Shown: positions 53,699 to 63,896 of the stretch, one piece after another
Numbering within the stretch: position 1 is the first letter of the stretch
Layout of the letters: each line of letters opens with the position of its first letter
From: Acidobacteriota bacterium
Lineage (GTDB): Bacteria > Acidobacteriota > Terriglobia > Terriglobales > Acidobacteriaceae
Direction of reading: 5' to 3'
Assembly: GCA_021780075.1 (NCBI GenBank)
Contig: JAJXZL010000050.1
Span: 1-64,000, forward strand
Length of the DNA stretch: 64,000 bases
Notes under the pieces: generated by a model
Seen by the model: the letters and a program-made list of their open reading frames with translations, nothing else
What the model was told of the DNA's origin: nothing
Databases searched by the model: none
Made by a program: the position numbers and the translations under genes

Positions 53699-56110
53699 TC
53701 ACTGACGCGCGGGCAGATTGCTGCCCATCTCCGCAGGCTGGACGGCGGCCAGCACCTCAGTCTCTGGCGGCACGGGCTTGGGCAACGGGCTTTCAAGAGC
53801 GAGCGCTAGCACCTCGTCCATTGTGTCCACAAAGTGCAGCTTCATGGAGTTCTTGATGTTGTCCGGCAGCTCGGCGATGTCCTTCTCATTGGCGCGGGGC
53901 AGGATGGTCTCAAAGATGCCCGCGCGCAGGGCGGCGAGCAGCTTTTCCTTCAGTCCGCCGATGGCCAGCACCTTGCCGCGCAGCGTGATTTCGCCGGTCA
54001 TGGCGATGTCGCGGCGTACGGGAATCTTCGCCAGGGCGCTGGCCAGCGCGGTGGCGATGGTGATGCCCGCCGAGGGCCCGTCCTTGGGAATGGCGCCCTC
54101 GGGCACGTGCAGGTGGATGTCCACGTTGCGATAGAACTCCCGGCTGAGCCCCAGCGACTGCGCCTTGCCGCGGATGTAGCTGAGCGCTGCCTGAGCCGAC
54201 TCCTGCATCACGTCGCCCAACTGGCCGGTGATGGTGAGCTTGCCCTTGCCGTCGAGCACCTGCACCTCAGTGGTGAGAATGCTGCCGCCCACTTCAGTCC
54301 ATGCCAGCCCGGTTACCAGGCCGACCTCGCTCTTTTCATGTACCTCGGAGTCGCGGAAGCGGGGCACGCCGAGAAACTCATTGATATTAGCGGCAGTGAT
54401 TTCTTCCTTGTGCTGCGCACCCTTCTTGACCACGCGGCGGGCCACCTTGCGGCAGACGTTGCCGAGCTCGCGCTCGAGGTTGCGGACGCCGGCTTCGCGC
54501 GTGTAATAGCGGATGATTTCCAGGATGGCGTCGTCCTGGAAGGTGATGTTCTTTTCGCTCAAGCCGGTCTGCTCGCGTTGTTTTTTGACGAGATATTGGC
54601 GGGCGATTTCAAGCTTTTCCTGCTCAGTGTAGCCCTGGAGCCGCAGCACTTCCATGCGGTCCTGCAGCGCTGCCGGGATGGTGTGCATCACGTTCGCCGT
54701 GGCTACGAACAGCACCTGCGACAGGTCATAATCCACGTCAAGATAGTGGTCCTGGAAGGTGGTGTTCTGCTCGGGATCGAGGACTTCGAGCAGGGCCGAG
54801 GCGGGGTCGCCGCGGAAGTCCGACGCCATCTTGTCCACTTCGTCCAGCAGGAAGACCGGGTTCTTGGTTCCGGCGCGCTTCATGTGCTGGATAATCTGGC
54901 CCGGCATGGCTCCGATATACGTCCGCCGGTGTCCGCGAATCTCGGCCTCATCGCGCACGCCGCCGAGAGAGAGGCGCACGAACTTGCGGCCAGTGGCCTT
55001 GGCGATGGACATGCCAAGCGAAGTCTTGCCCACGCCCGGAGGCCCGACAAAGCACAAAATTGAGCCCTTGGGATTCTTTACAAGCTGGCGGACGGCGAGA
55101 AACTCAAGGATGCGCTCCTTGATTTTCTCCAGGCCGTAGTGGTCTTCGTTGAGCACCTTTTCCGCGTAGTCGATGGAGCGGGTTTCCTTGGAGCGCTTCT
55201 TCCACGGCACGGCCAGCAGCCAGTCAATGTAGTTGCGGCTGACCGTAGACTCGGCGGACATGGGCGGCATGGCCTCAAGCTTCTTGAGCTCCTGGATCGC
55301 CTTGTCCAGCACATCCTTTGGCATACCGGCCGACTCGATCTTCTTGCGCAGTTCGTCGAACTCGCTTTTCTCGCCGCGGCCGAGTTCCTTCTGGATGGCT
55401 TTGATCTTTTCGTTGAGGTAGTACTCCTTCTGGGCGCGCTCCATCTGCCGCTTGACGCGCGACTGGATGTTGCGGTCCAGGTCCAGCTTCTCAATCTCAA
55501 TGTCCAGCACATCGGCAATGCGTGCCAGCCGCGCCGCGGGGTCAAAGATGGCCAGCAGCTCCTGCTTTTCTTCAATGCCCATTTGCAGATTGGCGGCAAT
55601 GGTGTCAGACAGCTTGGCCGGCTCGTCCATGCGCGCTGAAGCGATGATCGTTTCGTAGTTCAGCGACTGCTGGAGCTTTACGTACTGCTCAAAGAGGCCG
55701 GTGACGCGCTGCATGAGCTGCTCCACCGCAGCGGTCATCTCAAACTCCGCCTTGCCGGTCCGCACCGTGGCCACAAAAAAGCCGTCCCGATCTGTCACCT
55801 CGGTGGACTTGGCGCGCTCGACGCCCTCCACCAGAACTTTGATGTTGCCGTCGGGCATCTTTACGCTCTGCACAATGTTGCAGATGCACCCTACCTGATA
55901 GATTTCTTTGGCTTTAGGCTCGTCGATGGAGGCGTCATGCTGGGTTGCCAGAAAGATCTTGCGGTCGCCATTCAGCGCCTCTTCCAGAGCGCGTACGCTC
56001 GACAGGCGACCCACCACAAAGGGCGTCATCATATAGGGAAAAATCACCATGTCCCGAATGGGCATCATGGGCAGTTTCACAGGCGCTGTCTTTTCGCGGG
56101 GAACAGTCAT
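53699..56110 (-). CDS. lon: ATP-dependent protease Lon
   Basis: AAA+ protease that degrades misfolded and regulatory proteins. 803 residues from ATG 56110 (AAAGGT upstream). The N-terminal substrate domain opens [19 protein letters not shown]. Walker A is [13 protein letters not shown], sensor region [13 protein letters not shown], and the Ser-Lys dyad lies in [15 protein letters not shown] and [13 protein letters not shown]. The gene is followed by engB. No CIRCE or HspR-type operator was seen upstream. Confidence 0.97.
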   Translation of the reverse strand: MTVPREKTAPVKLPMMPIRDMVIFPYMMTPFVVGRLSSVRALEEALNGDRKIFLATQHDASIDEPKAKEIYQVGCICNIVQSVKMPDGNIKVLVEGVERAKSTEVTDRDGFFVATVRTGKAEFEMTAAVEQLMQRVTGLFEQYVKLQQSLNYETIIASARMDEPAKLSDTIAANLQMGIEEKQELLAIFDPAARLARIADVLDIEIEKLDLDRNIQSRVKRQMERAQKEYYLNEKIKAIQKELGRGEKSEFDELRKKIESAGMPKDVLDKAIQELKKLEAMPPMSAESTVSRNYIDWLLAVPWKKRSKETRSIDYAEKVLNEDHYGLEKIKERILEFLAVRQLVKNPKGSILCFVGPPGVGKTSLGMSIAKATGRKFVRLSLGGVRDEAEIRGHRRTYIGAMPGQIIQHMKRAGTKNPVFLLDEVDKMASDFRGDPASALLEVLDPEQNTTFQDHYLDVDYDLSQVLFVATANVMHTIPAALQDRMEVLRLQGYTEQEKLEIARQYLVKKQREQTGLSEKNITFQDDAILEIIRYYTREAGVRNLERELGNVCRKVARRVVKKGAQHKEEITAANINEFLGVPRFRDSEVHEKSEVGLVTGLAWTEVGGSILTTEVQVLDGKGKLTITGQLGDVMQESAQAALSYIRGKAQSLGLSREFYRNVDIHLHVPEGAIPKDGPSAGITIATALASALAKIPVRRDIAMTGEITLRGKVLAIGGLKEKLLAALRAGIFETILPRANEKDIAELPDNIKNSMKLHFVDTMDEVLALALESPLPKPVPPETEVLAAVQPAEMGSNLPARQ

Positions 56111-56386
56111 AGGAATACCTTTACAGATTAGACGCGCCAATTCCCCTCCGGCTTCAGAGCAGATTGGGCAGGTCTTTTAGGGATTGTACAGCGGAACAGG
56201 TCTCAGAACGGGATTTTTGGGAGCGGGCGCGACTCCACAGAGATGTAGAGAGCGAACTGGAACGCCGCATGGGTGATGGAGGAAGCGCGGAAATAGCTCA
56301 CCGTGGATATGGAAATCCCGGGGCAGCGATGAGCCTGCGTTCAGAATGGGGTGTCGGAGACGAGGTTCTGGCGTGGCTCCTCACTT
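56111..56386. other. Upstream region of lon, no gene
   Basis: No convincing coding region, tRNA or heat-shock operator is visible. The 176-residue frame crossing it has no ribosome binding site. The lon promoter must lie at its left end. Confidence 0.45.
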
Positions 56387-56429
56387 GCCCAGGTCCGGGG
56401 ATTCGGACCTGGGCCCCGGGCGATTTTTT
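56387..56429 (+). terminator. Palindrome GCCCAGGTCC/GGACCTGGGC with downstream T-run
   Basis: Perfect 10-bp arms around GGGGATTC. On the plus strand six Ts follow ten bases after the stem, which is far for a terminator. No plus-strand gene is known upstream. The palindrome is related to that at 511-537, so it may be a repeat element next to the 3' end of the YqjD-like gene. Confidence 0.4.
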
Positions 56430-56436
56430 GATGCGC

Positions 56437-56709
56437 TTAACGACGGCAGCGCAACCCAATCCAAGTGAACAGGCCTCCGGACAGGACTCCAGCGGCGAAG
56501 GCGATGCCCAGAGACTCGAACGGCTTCTGCCTGACGGTGTGCTTCACATCGTGGATTGCGTCCTCGGCGGCATGGCGCGTTTGCCGGATGGCCTGGTTTG
56601 CCGAACGCACGCCATCTTCCACCGCGTCGCTGACCGCAGTCTTCATTTTGGATACGGTCCGATACGCATCCTCAAGTGCTGGCGCTTTTTCTAACACGTT
56701 TGCCGGCAT
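56437..56709 (-). CDS. YqjD/ElaB-like (DUF883-type) membrane-anchored protein
   Basis: 90 residues from ATG 56709, with AAGGGGGACG upstream. A helical, charged part (about 1-60, DAYRTVSKMKTAVSDAVEDG, RQTRHAAEDAIHDVKHTVRQ) is followed by a C-terminal glycine-containing membrane helix, KPFESLGIAFAAGVLSGGLF. This layout, including the [QE]-x-P-[WF]-x-S-[VL]-G pattern before the helix, matches E. coli ElaB/YqjD, some of which bind stationary-phase ribosomes at the membrane. Function here is inferred from that. Confidence 0.72.
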   Translation of the reverse strand: MPANVLEKAPALEDAYRTVSKMKTAVSDAVEDGVRSANQAIRQTRHAAEDAIHDVKHTVRQKPFESLGIAFAAGVLSGGLFTWIGLRCRR

Positions 56710-57008
56710 GGCTTCGTCCCCCTTGCCTGCAAGCATGGCCTGAATTTGGGTTGCAGTGCAGTGATGCAGGGCCTACTGAGATGTGATCGAATTCACGATT
56801 GTGCGGGTGGATGTGCCTTTTAGGACAGCCGCAGAGCTGTGCAGAGCGGGCGGAGAGTTTGCGCATGCGCCGGGAGTTACGGGAAAGCGGGACGGCGCCC
56901 ACCCACTTTCCCATTCTGAATCAGCAATCGAGCTGGGGCCCTTTCTGTGTTTTTTGCGGGAGGGGTGGACACCGAGCAGGGTGGTCTCGATGTCCACTCC
57001 GCAAGCTG
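56710..57008. other. Intergenic region, no recognised feature
   Basis: 299 bp between the YqjD-like gene and the endonuclease/phosphatase gene. Open frames on both strands (for example 56773-56997) lack ribosome binding sites and look like GC-rich noise. I see no hairpin with U-run. Confidence 0.45.
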
Positions 57009-58094
57009 TTATTGCCTTCCGACCTGGAGGAGTGCTCGGAGTCCGGCATGGTCAGAGGGCCACATGCCATCAACTTTGTCTTGCTTGTCGTCTCCTGCCA
57101 GGCGCGCCGTGCGGGCATTGACGAGGCCGCGGTAAAAGACGAAGTCGATGCGCTGGGATGCGGTGTCCAGGTTGGTTGCATTATCGAGCGGCCAGGTGAG
57201 TCCGGGGCGCGGCGGATTGCGGTCAAGCCAGGCGTCACCGAAGCCCAGATTCAGCATCTCCTGATAGGTCGTGTTGGACGGGTCGGTGAGCTCGTTCGCG
57301 ATGGCGTTGAAGTCTCCCACAAGGATGACGGGAAGAGATGTGTTGGCCGGAACGTCGCTGAGTTCTTTGGCCTGTGCCTGCTGTATCAAGTAAGTCGCAG
57401 GAATCTGCGGGATGGGGTTCTCAAGGTGCGTGATGATAAAGCGGAAGGACTGGCCATGGAATTGAGCGTCCACGGAACTCCACCCGCGGGTGATGGTCAA
57501 CGGGCCAAGAAGGGTAGGAAGCTGGAGCAACACGCTGAAATTGGCTTTCTGCGGGTTGGAAAGCTGGAGGTCGAGTTCATCGGAGCGGGCCAGCAGGACA
57601 TTCCTGCCGCTTGCGCGGAGGTAATTCACGAGGTCGGGCAGAGGGCCCTGAAGCTCGTACTCGTCCTCCACCACGACAGCGGAGTAGTGCTGGCCCTCCG
57701 CATTGAGCGCGTCGAGCAACTCCTGGAGGGGGTCATACAAAACCGTTGTCGGGTTCGGTCCCGGGCCTTTGCGCCATAACGTGGCCTCCTGCAATCCGAC
57801 CAGGTCGGGCGCGGTGATTGCGATCTGATGGGCGATGGCCTGCATGCGCGCGGGCAGATTGCTGGCGATAACGTCGTCGAGTGTGGCCTGGGTAGCCGCC
57901 AGAAACTGCAACGGCGACTGAGCGGAAAGCACCTCGGTGAAGTCCGTGCCCTGGAAAAGGTTGTAGGTCATCACCTTGACGGTGGACACGGACGCATCCG
58001 GGGCGCCCTGTGAATGTGCCATTGGGAATGCAAGGAGCGCGGCGAACAGAGCGGTGGAACTGAACGTGAAGAGCTTCTTGAGAGACTTCAGCAT
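57009..58094 (-). CDS. Secreted endonuclease/exonuclease/phosphatase family protein
   Basis: 361 residues with a signal peptide (SSTALFAALLAFPMAHSQG). EEP-fold landmarks: MTYNLFQGT, VGLQEATLW (metal Glu), THLENP (His), VGDFNAIA (Asp/Asn), QRIDFVFY and the terminal SDHAGL (Asp-His). This set covers sphingomyelinases, inositol phosphatases and nucleases. Export suggests extracellular phosphorus scavenging or lipid attack. GGGGAGG precedes the start. There is no partner gene next to it. Confidence 0.86.
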   Translation of the reverse strand: MLKSLKKLFTFSSTALFAALLAFPMAHSQGAPDASVSTVKVMTYNLFQGTDFTEVLSAQSPLQFLAATQATLDDVIASNLPARMQAIAHQIAITAPDLVGLQEATLWRKGPGPNPTTVLYDPLQELLDALNAEGQHYSAVVVEDEYELQGPLPDLVNYLRASGRNVLLARSDELDLQLSNPQKANFSVLLQLPTLLGPLTITRGWSSVDAQFHGQSFRFIITHLENPIPQIPATYLIQQAQAKELSDVPANTSLPVILVGDFNAIANELTDPSNTTYQEMLNLGFGDAWLDRNPPRPGLTWPLDNATNLDTASQRIDFVFYRGLVNARTARLAGDDKQDKVDGMWPSDHAGLRALLQVGRQ

Positions 58095-58300
58095 AGCTTC
58101 CTCCCCTTCGAAATGGTGAGGGTGCTATCGGAATGCATAGGAGAAACTGCGCTGGTTGCGATTCATGCCCCGTGGAGACAGCACTCATCACCAAGGGCCG
58201 AAGTGTGCGACTGCGCGCGATGCTTGTCTGTACCCAGGATCACTTATTGCTGTGACGCGATCGCAGGCCATGCCTGGCGGGTGGGTTGGGCGGGGCGCAT

Positions 58301-58335
58301 AAAAAATCCTGCGTGACTTTGCGTCACGCAGGATT
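58301..58335 (-). terminator. Intrinsic terminator of the clpX transcript
   Basis: AATCCTGCGTGAC and GTCACGCAGGATT form 13 perfect pairs with a 5-base loop; on the minus strand the stem is followed by TTTT (AAAAAA at 58301-58306 on the plus strand). It lies 26 bp after the clpX stop. Confidence 0.9.
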
Positions 58336-58360
58336 GTGTACAGTCCAGATGCCGTTTGGC

Positions 58361-59638
58361 TTAGCCGGCTTTTTCGAGCAGGCAGAGCGACAGGTCGCGG
58401 CGCTCGACCATTTCGCGGGTGATTTCGAGGTCGCGGACGCGCTTGTTGGAGGGCAGGTGGTACATGAGGTCGAGCATGAGCTCCTCGAGGATCATGCGCA
58501 GGCCGCGCGCGCCGACCTTGCGTGCAAGGGCTTCGCGGGCGACGGCGCTGACGGCCTCCTGCGTGAAGTGCAGGCGAACGTTCTCGTATTCGAGGAGGCG
58601 CTGGTACTGCTTCATGATGGCGTTGCGCGGCTTGGTGAGGATTTCGATGAGCGCGGCTTCGTCCAACTCGTCGAGGATGCCCATGACGGGCAGGCGACCG
58701 ACGAACTCGGGGATGAGGCCGTACTTGATGAGGTCCTGGGGCTCGGTTTTGCGAAGCAGTTCGGTATCGCGGTGCGAGCGGACGGTTGCTGCATCGGCTT
58801 CAGCCTCATTTGCCTTGAATCCAAGGGCCTTTTTGCCGATGCGGCGGCCGACAACGCGCTCAAGACCGACGAAGGCGCCACCGCAGATGAAGAGGATGTT
58901 GGTGGTATCGACGGCGGTGAACTCTTGGTGCGGGTGCTTGCGTCCGCCCTGCGGGGGAACATTGGCCACGGTGCCTTCGAGAATCTTCAAGAGCGCCTGC
59001 TGCACGCCCTCGCCGGAGACATCGCGTGTGATGGAGGGGTTCTCGTCCTTGCGGCCAATCTTGTCGATTTCGTCGATGTAGATGATGCCTTGCTGTGCGC
59101 GGGTCACGTCGCCGTCGGCGGCCTGGAGCAGCTTGAGGATGATGTTCTCGACATCCTCGCCCACATAGCCGGCCTCAGTGAGCGTGGTGGCGTCGACGAT
59201 GGCGAAGGGCACGTCGAGCATCTTGGCCAGGGTGTGCGCGAGGAGAGTTTTGCCGGAGCCGGTGGGGCCGATGAGCAGGATGTTGGACTTGGCCAGCTCA
59301 ACCTCATTGTTGCGCATGCGGTTCATCTGGATGCGCTTGTAGTGGTTGTAGACGGCAACGGCGAGCTTTTTCTTGGTCTGATCCTGTCCGATGACGAAGT
59401 CGTCCAGGAAGCTTTTGACTTCCTGCGGCTTGGGCAAGTGTCCGGCGGCAGCGGCTGGATGGGCGGCGTCGCCGCCACGGTCGTCCTCGAGGATCGAGTT
59501 ACAGACAGCAACGCACTCGTCGCAGATGTATGCGCGAGGATAGTCGCTGGGCGACGAGATCAACTTGGCCACGGCGTCCTGCGACTTGTGGCAGAACGAA
59601 CAGCGTAGCGCTTCTTCGGGTCCCGTGCGCGTTTTCAT
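58361..59638 (-). CDS. clpX: ATP-dependent Clp protease ATP-binding subunit ClpX
   Basis: Unfoldase that feeds ClpP. 425 residues. The N-terminal zinc-binding domain has Cys pairs CSFCHKS and CDECVAVC. Walker A is [14 protein letters not shown], Walker [10 protein letters not shown], and the ClpP-contact loop region and [11 protein letters not shown]-like sensor segments ([20 protein letters not shown]) are normal. GGGAGC precedes the ATG. It is the last gene of tig-clpP-clpX, in the common order, and ends at a strong terminator. Confidence 0.97.
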   Translation of the reverse strand: MKTRTGPEEALRCSFCHKSQDAVAKLISSPSDYPRAYICDECVAVCNSILEDDRGGDAAHPAAAAGHLPKPQEVKSFLDDFVIGQDQTKKKLAVAVYNHYKRIQMNRMRNNEVELAKSNILLIGPTGSGKTLLAHTLAKMLDVPFAIVDATTLTEAGYVGEDVENIILKLLQAADGDVTRAQQGIIYIDEIDKIGRKDENPSITRDVSGEGVQQALLKILEGTVANVPPQGGRKHPHQEFTAVDTTNILFICGGAFVGLERVVGRRIGKKALGFKANEAEADAATVRSHRDTELLRKTEPQDLIKYGLIPEFVGRLPVMGILDELDEAALIEILTKPRNAIMKQYQRLLEYENVRLHFTQEAVSAVAREALARKVGARGLRMILEELMLDLMYHLPSNKRVRDLEITREMVERRDLSLCLLEKAG

Positions 59639-59695
59639 TTCGTTGCTCCCTTTGGACGAGCCTGATACATGGTACCGCTGGTTTTGGACCGGCCG

Positions 59696-60286
59696 CTAGG
59701 TGCGGGGCCGGTCAATGATTTCGTCTATGATGCCGTATTCCTTTGCCTGTTGCGAGTTCATGATGAAGTCGCGCTCGACGTCGCGTTCGATGCGGTCGAG
59801 GGGTTGGCCGGTGTGTTTGGCCATCAGATTGTTCGTAATTTCGCGGATGCGGAGGATTTCGCGGGCATGAATATCGATGTCCGTGGCCTGGCCGCTGAGA
59901 CCGCCCATGGAGGGCTGATGAATGAGAATGCGCGAGTTGGGCAGTGCGAAGCGCTTGCCCTTGGTGCCGGCGAGGAGGAGGAACGCTCCCATGCTGGCGG
60001 CCTGACCGATGCAGTAGGTGACGACGTTGTTCTTGATGAACTGCATGGTGTCGTAGATGGCGAGGCCCGCGGTGATGGAGCCGCCGGGCGAGTTGATGTA
60101 GAGCTGGACGTCCTTCTCAGGGTCTTCGCCGGAGAGGAAGAGCATCTGCGCAACGATGAGATTGGCCACCTGATCGTCAATGGGCGTGCCAAGAAAGATG
60201 ATGTTGTCGCGTAGCAGACGGGAGTAAATGTCGTAGGCGCGCTCGCCCCGGCTCGTCTGCTCAACCACCATGGGAACCAATGCCAT
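59696..60286 (-). CDS. clpP: ATP-dependent Clp protease proteolytic subunit
   Basis: Serine peptidase forming the double-heptamer chamber. 196 residues. Catalytic Ser is in [11 protein letters not shown], His in [10 protein letters not shown] and Asp in [10 protein letters not shown]. The IGF/hydrophobic pocket region for ClpX docking and the N-terminal [17 protein letters not shown] are as usual. It lies 57 bp upstream of clpX and 118 bp downstream of tig on the same strand. Confidence 0.97.
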   Translation of the reverse strand: MALVPMVVEQTSRGERAYDIYSRLLRDNIIFLGTPIDDQVANLIVAQMLFLSGEDPEKDVQLYINSPGGSITAGLAIYDTMQFIKNNVVTYCIGQAASMGAFLLLAGTKGKRFALPNSRILIHQPSMGGLSGQATDIDIHAREILRIREITNNLMAKHTGQPLDRIERDVERDFIMNSQQAKEYGIIDEIIDRPRT

Positions 60287-60404
60287 TGAGTGCTCTTCTC
60301 GCTCTTACTTCGTGAATGGTCTTGCCATTTTATCTGATGGCTACGCGGGCCGGTATGGTGCAAAAACCGGTCCGCGCGCCATATATTCGCCGCGTCAAAG
60401 ACAG

Positions 60405-61787
60405 TTACGCGGGCAGCCTTTCGTACAGCAGATTCGCGGTCTTTTCGCGCTTCATTTGTTCACGGATTCTAGCTAGCCCGCCGTCCTCAGTCAAACGCTG
60501 GCGGAGGGTGTCAACGGGCTCACGGGATTGGAGGGCGGCGAGATGGACCTCACGGTCCACTTCTTCGTCGCTTACGGTGATGCCTTCAGCCTCGGCAATG
60601 CGGTCCATGAGGATGTAGGCCTTGACTTCTGCAATGGCACCGTCGCGCTGGGCTGTGCGCAGGCGGGCGAAGTCCAGCTTGCGCATCTGCTCGGTGTCCA
60701 TGCCCTGGGCTGCAAGTGCGCGCAGTCCGCGGTCGAGCCTTGTGTCGATCTGGTCCTGAACCAGCGATTCAGGGACAGGGAAGGAGTAACGCTCAGTGAG
60801 TGCGGCGAAGAGCTTGTCCTTGGTTTCGGCTTCGACGCTGCGGCGCTTGCGATTGGCCATGTGCTCGCGGACGCGGTTCTTGAGCTCGTCCAGGCTTTCG
60901 TAGTGGCCCATTTCCTTGGCGAAGTCGTCGTTCAGCTCGGGAACTGTGCGCTTTTTGATGGCCTTGACGGTGACATCGTAGGCAACGGTTTTGCCGGCCA
61001 GCTTGGCGTCAGGGTACTCGGCGGGATAGCTGACCTCGGCTTTCAACTCCTGGCCGGGTTTGGCGCCGCGCAGAACGGAGGTGAAGGCTTCGACGGTGTC
61101 CTTGCCGCCGATTTCGACAAGCGTGTCCTCGCCAGCAACGGGGGAGGCTTCGGGCTCCTCGGTAATCAGGCCGGCGTAGGAGATCTGCGCCCAGTCGCCA
61201 TCGACCAGGGCGCGGTCTTCCTCGACGGGCTCGATGGTGGCGCGTGACTCGCGCAGCTCCTCCATTTCGTGCTGGAACTCGTCGTCGGTGATTTCGACGG
61301 AGGGCTTTTCGACGGTCACATCCTTGTAGCCCTCGATGGAGAAGTCGGCAATGTATTCAAAGACTGCCTTGACGTGGAGCGGCTGGCCGTCTTCAATGTT
61401 CAGCTCAGTCACCTGCGGCTGCCCGACGGGCTTGATGCCGAGATCGCGGACTCCCTGGTTGAAGCGCTCGGGGAGCAGGCCATCAATGACTTCCTTGCGA
61501 ATCTCTGTGGCATAGCGGCGGCGTATGACCGACTCCGGGACTTTGCCGGGGCGGAAGCCGGGGATGCGCGCGTATTTCTGATAATTGCGGACGACGGTGC
61601 GGAAGGCCTTGGAGACTTCGTCGGCAGGAACGTCCAGCACCAGTTCACGGGTGCACTCGGGGTTCAGAACCGGGCCGTGGTGATGCTCGTGCGCGTGCTC
61701 ATGTTCGTGGCCTTCGTGGGCGTGTTCATGCGCGCTATCGGCTGCTTGCGGTTGGGGGTTGTTTTCGAGGGTGTCGGTAGAACTCAA
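60405..61787 (-). CDS. tig: Trigger factor with histidine-rich N-terminal extension
   Basis: Ribosome-bound chaperone and prolyl isomerase. 460 residues from TTG 61787 (GGAAGG seven bases upstream). The ribosome-docking loop is GFRPGKVPE, the FKBP-type domain has DWAQISYAGLI and the C-terminal arms are helical. Unlike most trigger factors it has about 42 residues before the core, including EHAHEGHEHEHAHEHHHG, with ten His in 18 residues. This could bind Ni, Zn or Cu, as the His-rich tails of SlyD or CooJ do. Downstream are clpP and clpX. Confidence 0.95.
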   Translation of the reverse strand: MSSTDTLENNPQPQAADSAHEHAHEGHEHEHAHEHHHGPVLNPECTRELVLDVPADEVSKAFRTVVRNYQKYARIPGFRPGKVPESVIRRRYATEIRKEVIDGLLPERFNQGVRDLGIKPVGQPQVTELNIEDGQPLHVKAVFEYIADFSIEGYKDVTVEKPSVEITDDEFQHEMEELRESRATIEPVEEDRALVDGDWAQISYAGLITEEPEASPVAGEDTLVEIGGKDTVEAFTSVLRGAKPGQELKAEVSYPAEYPDAKLAGKTVAYDVTVKAIKKRTVPELNDDFAKEMGHYESLDELKNRVREHMANRKRRSVEAETKDKLFAALTERYSFPVPESLVQDQIDTRLDRGLRALAAQGMDTEQMRKLDFARLRTAQRDGAIAEVKAYILMDRIAEAEGITVSDEEVDREVHLAALQSREPVDTLRQRLTEDGGLARIREQMKREKTANLLYERLPA

Positions 61788-62049
61788 CGTTTTGCCTTCC
61801 AGGCGCGACGGGCGCCAAACAAACTGCCAAAGCTAGCTGCCGCTCCTGGCGGAGCGGTGCCCTGTGGCGGGGGAATACCTATTTCATGGTAAGAGGGATT
61901 GCGGGCATGGTCAAACTGGCGGGGGGCCGGAAAGGGCATGTCGCACCGTGGAAGGCACGTGACTGCCCAGTGACCCCCGGGGCGTGCTAACCGGGTTTGG
62001 ACCCAGCATGGGAGGAGCGCGCAGGAGAATGCGCGCCGTGCGCAGGTTT
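61788..62049. other. Intergenic region upstream of tig, no gene
   Basis: 262 bp that must hold the tig promoter and the 3' end of the barrel protein transcript. I see no terminator hairpin with U-run and no palindrome of note. Confidence 0.4.
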
Positions 62050-62592
62050 CTAGAAGCGGAAGACGAGGCCAGTGGTAAAGCGGGCATGCGTGCCGTTCCC
62101 TGGCGACTGCGTGGGTGCGGAGATGCGGTCACCCTGGATGCGCCATGCGAAGAAGGGTGCAATGGGGATGTCAGCGCCTGCGCCGAGGGCGTAGGCGAAT
62201 GTACCGCCGGAGATCCTTACCGGGCCGCTGCTGTTGGCAGAGTGCTCGCCGCCGATGAGTCCGTGCGCGAAGAGCTTGAAACCCAGAGCGCCGACGGTGA
62301 CGCGGGGTCCGAGGAGGATGGTGGTAGTGCGCGGGACGACGGAACTGGCTCCCATACCGTAGTGGGCCACGTCGCCCTCAAACCCGATGAAAGGCCTGAC
62401 CTTGAAATGTGCTGTGGCTTCCCAGCCATTGAGGCCACCTACGTTGGGATAAAAGGCGTCTGAGCCGAGGCGGCTGTACCCGAAAAAGAGGTCGCCTTTG
62501 GGTATCTGGGCAAGGGCGGAAGCGCAGGAGAGCAATAGGACGACGGACACAAATATGGAGAAGACGCGCGAAAGCCTTTGGGGGGTCGGCAT
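62050..62592 (-). CDS. Outer-membrane beta-barrel protein (OmpW/OmpX-like size), unknown function
   Basis: 180 residues: signal peptide (VFSIFVSVVLLLSCASALA), then alternating strands (DLFFGYSRLG, WEATAHFKVRPFIGFEGDVAHYG given in part, PFFAWRIQGDRISA), ending ARFTTGLVFRF with the terminal Phe typical of barrel insertion signals. About eight strands fit the length. It belongs to the broad 'outer membrane beta-barrel' class common in acidobacteria; no ligand is suggested. It is next to, but not obviously cotranscribed with, tig. Confidence 0.75.
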   Translation of the reverse strand: MPTPQRLSRVFSIFVSVVLLLSCASALAQIPKGDLFFGYSRLGSDAFYPNVGGLNGWEATAHFKVRPFIGFEGDVAHYGMGASSVVPRTTTILLGPRVTVGALGFKLFAHGLIGGEHSANSSGPVRISGGTFAYALGAGADIPIAPFFAWRIQGDRISAPTQSPGNGTHARFTTGLVFRF

Positions 62593-62750
62593 GGAGGAGT
62601 ATTCCCTTCTGACCGCGCATTGAACGGTCTTTGGATAACTGATGGTGGCATAATGCAGGCCGGTTGCCTCGCGGTTGATGGATGGGGAACCCTGAAGATT
62701 ACGTTCCTTTGGTCAGCGTAGTATGGTGGCCAAGGAGGCCGCTGAGCAAA

Positions 62751-63890
62751 ATGCGCCAATTCAATCTTTGTTTCTCTTCCCGCCTGAGCTGCATGTTGTT
62801 GGTGGGATTTCTTGTAGCCCTGCCTGGAGTGGCGTGGTCCCAGGCTGCGACTGCGCCGCTACGCGTAGGCATTGTGGGCCTGGTTCACGGGCATGTCGAG
62901 GGCTTTCTGGGGCAGTTGCCCCAGCATCACGATGTCGAACTGGTGGGCATCGCGGAGGCGGACCCCGCGCTGGTGGCCCGGTACGGGAAGAAGTACGCGC
63001 TGCCGGCGAACCTCTTCTATAAGGACACGGCGAGCCTGATCGCGGCGCAGCACCCGCAGGCCGTGCTGGTCTATACGGCAATCGAGGACCACAGGAAGGT
63101 GATTGAGATTGCGGCGGCGGATGGGGTTTCAGTGATGGTGGAGAAGCCGTTGACCATCTCGCTGGACGATGCTCTGGCCATTCGCAAGGTGGCGCGGGAG
63201 CACCACATTCAAGTGTTGGTGAACTATGAGACGACCTGGTATGCGAGCAATTGGGCAGCCTATGAGGAGTTGGCGGCAGGGCGGCTGGGGCCTGTGCGGC
63301 GGGTGGTGGTGCATGACGGGCACGAGGGTCCGAAGGAGATTGGGGTTCAGCCGGAGTTTCTGGGCTGGTTGACGGACCCGGCGCAGAATGGTGCGGGCGC
63401 GCTGTATGACTTTGGCTGTTATGGCGTGGACCTGATGACGTGGCTGATGCACGGGGAGACTCCGCTGACCGTGACGGCGGTGGTGACGCACGACAAGCCG
63501 GCGATCTATCCCAAGGTGGATGATGACTCGACGATTGTGCTGACGTATCCGCATGCGCAGGCGGTGATTATGGGTTCGTGGAACTGGCCTTTTTCGCGGA
63601 AGGATATGGAGGTCTACGGGGCTACCGGCTATGCGATTACCGTGGCCGCGGACCATATGCGCGTGCGGCATGCGCATGATGCGAATGAGCGGCTGGTGAC
63701 GCCTGCGCCGCTGACGGGGCCGGAGAATAACTCTCTAAGCTACCTTGCGGCGGTGCTGCGAGGGCAACTGAAGCCGAAGGGCGACCTGACGGCGCTGGAT
63801 ACGAACGTGATTGTGATGCAGATTCTGGATGCGGCGCGGGAGTCGGCGCGGACGGGGAAGACGGTGCGGTTGACGAAGCTTGAGCAGTAG
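62751..63890 (+). CDS. Exported Gfo/Idh/MocA family protein
   Basis: 379 residues from ATG 62751 (AAGGAGG upstream). The first 29 residues form a Sec-like signal (MLLVGFLVALPGVAWSQ), without a clear twin-arginine motif. The Rossmann start is LRVGIVGLVHGHVEGF, a variant without the usual GxGxxG, then MVEKPLTISLDDAL with the EKP motif and YDFGCYGVDLMTWLM for the alpha/beta domain. NAD(P) or sugar binding is the family norm. Export of a Rossmann enzyme is unusual, and it may act as a sugar-binding or -modifying protein in the periplasm. It is alone on this strand. Confidence 0.82.
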   Translation: MRQFNLCFSSRLSCMLLVGFLVALPGVAWSQAATAPLRVGIVGLVHGHVEGFLGQLPQHHDVELVGIAEADPALVARYGKKYALPANLFYKDTASLIAAQHPQAVLVYTAIEDHRKVIEIAAADGVSVMVEKPLTISLDDALAIRKVAREHHIQVLVNYETTWYASNWAAYEELAAGRLGPVRRVVVHDGHEGPKEIGVQPEFLGWLTDPAQNGAGALYDFGCYGVDLMTWLMHGETPLTVTAVVTHDKPAIYPKVDDDSTIVLTYPHAQAVIMGSWNWPFSRKDMEVYGATGYAITVAADHMRVRHAHDANERLVTPAPLTGPENNSLSYLAAVLRGQLKPKGDLTALDTNVIVMQILDAARESARTGKTVRLTKLEQ

Positions 63891-63896
63891 GGATTG

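Noticed and set aside
53691-53703. AGTGATTATCACT palindrome as a fourth CRP/FNR-type site
   Set aside because: The half-sites are only 3 bp apart instead of 6, and it lies over the lon stop codon, not upstream of a gene.
56110-56111. Heat-shock operator (CIRCE or HAIR) upstream of lon
   Set aside because: Neither the TTAGCACTC-N9-GAGTGCTAA nor the CTTGAGT-N7-ACTCAAG pattern occurs in the 276 bp before lon.
56773-56997. 74-residue minus-strand frame between the YqjD-like and nuclease genes
   Set aside because: No ribosome binding site and no protein-like pattern.
58286-59608. 440-residue plus-strand open frame
   Set aside because: Antisense of clpX, whose motifs are complete; the frame also crosses the clpX terminator.
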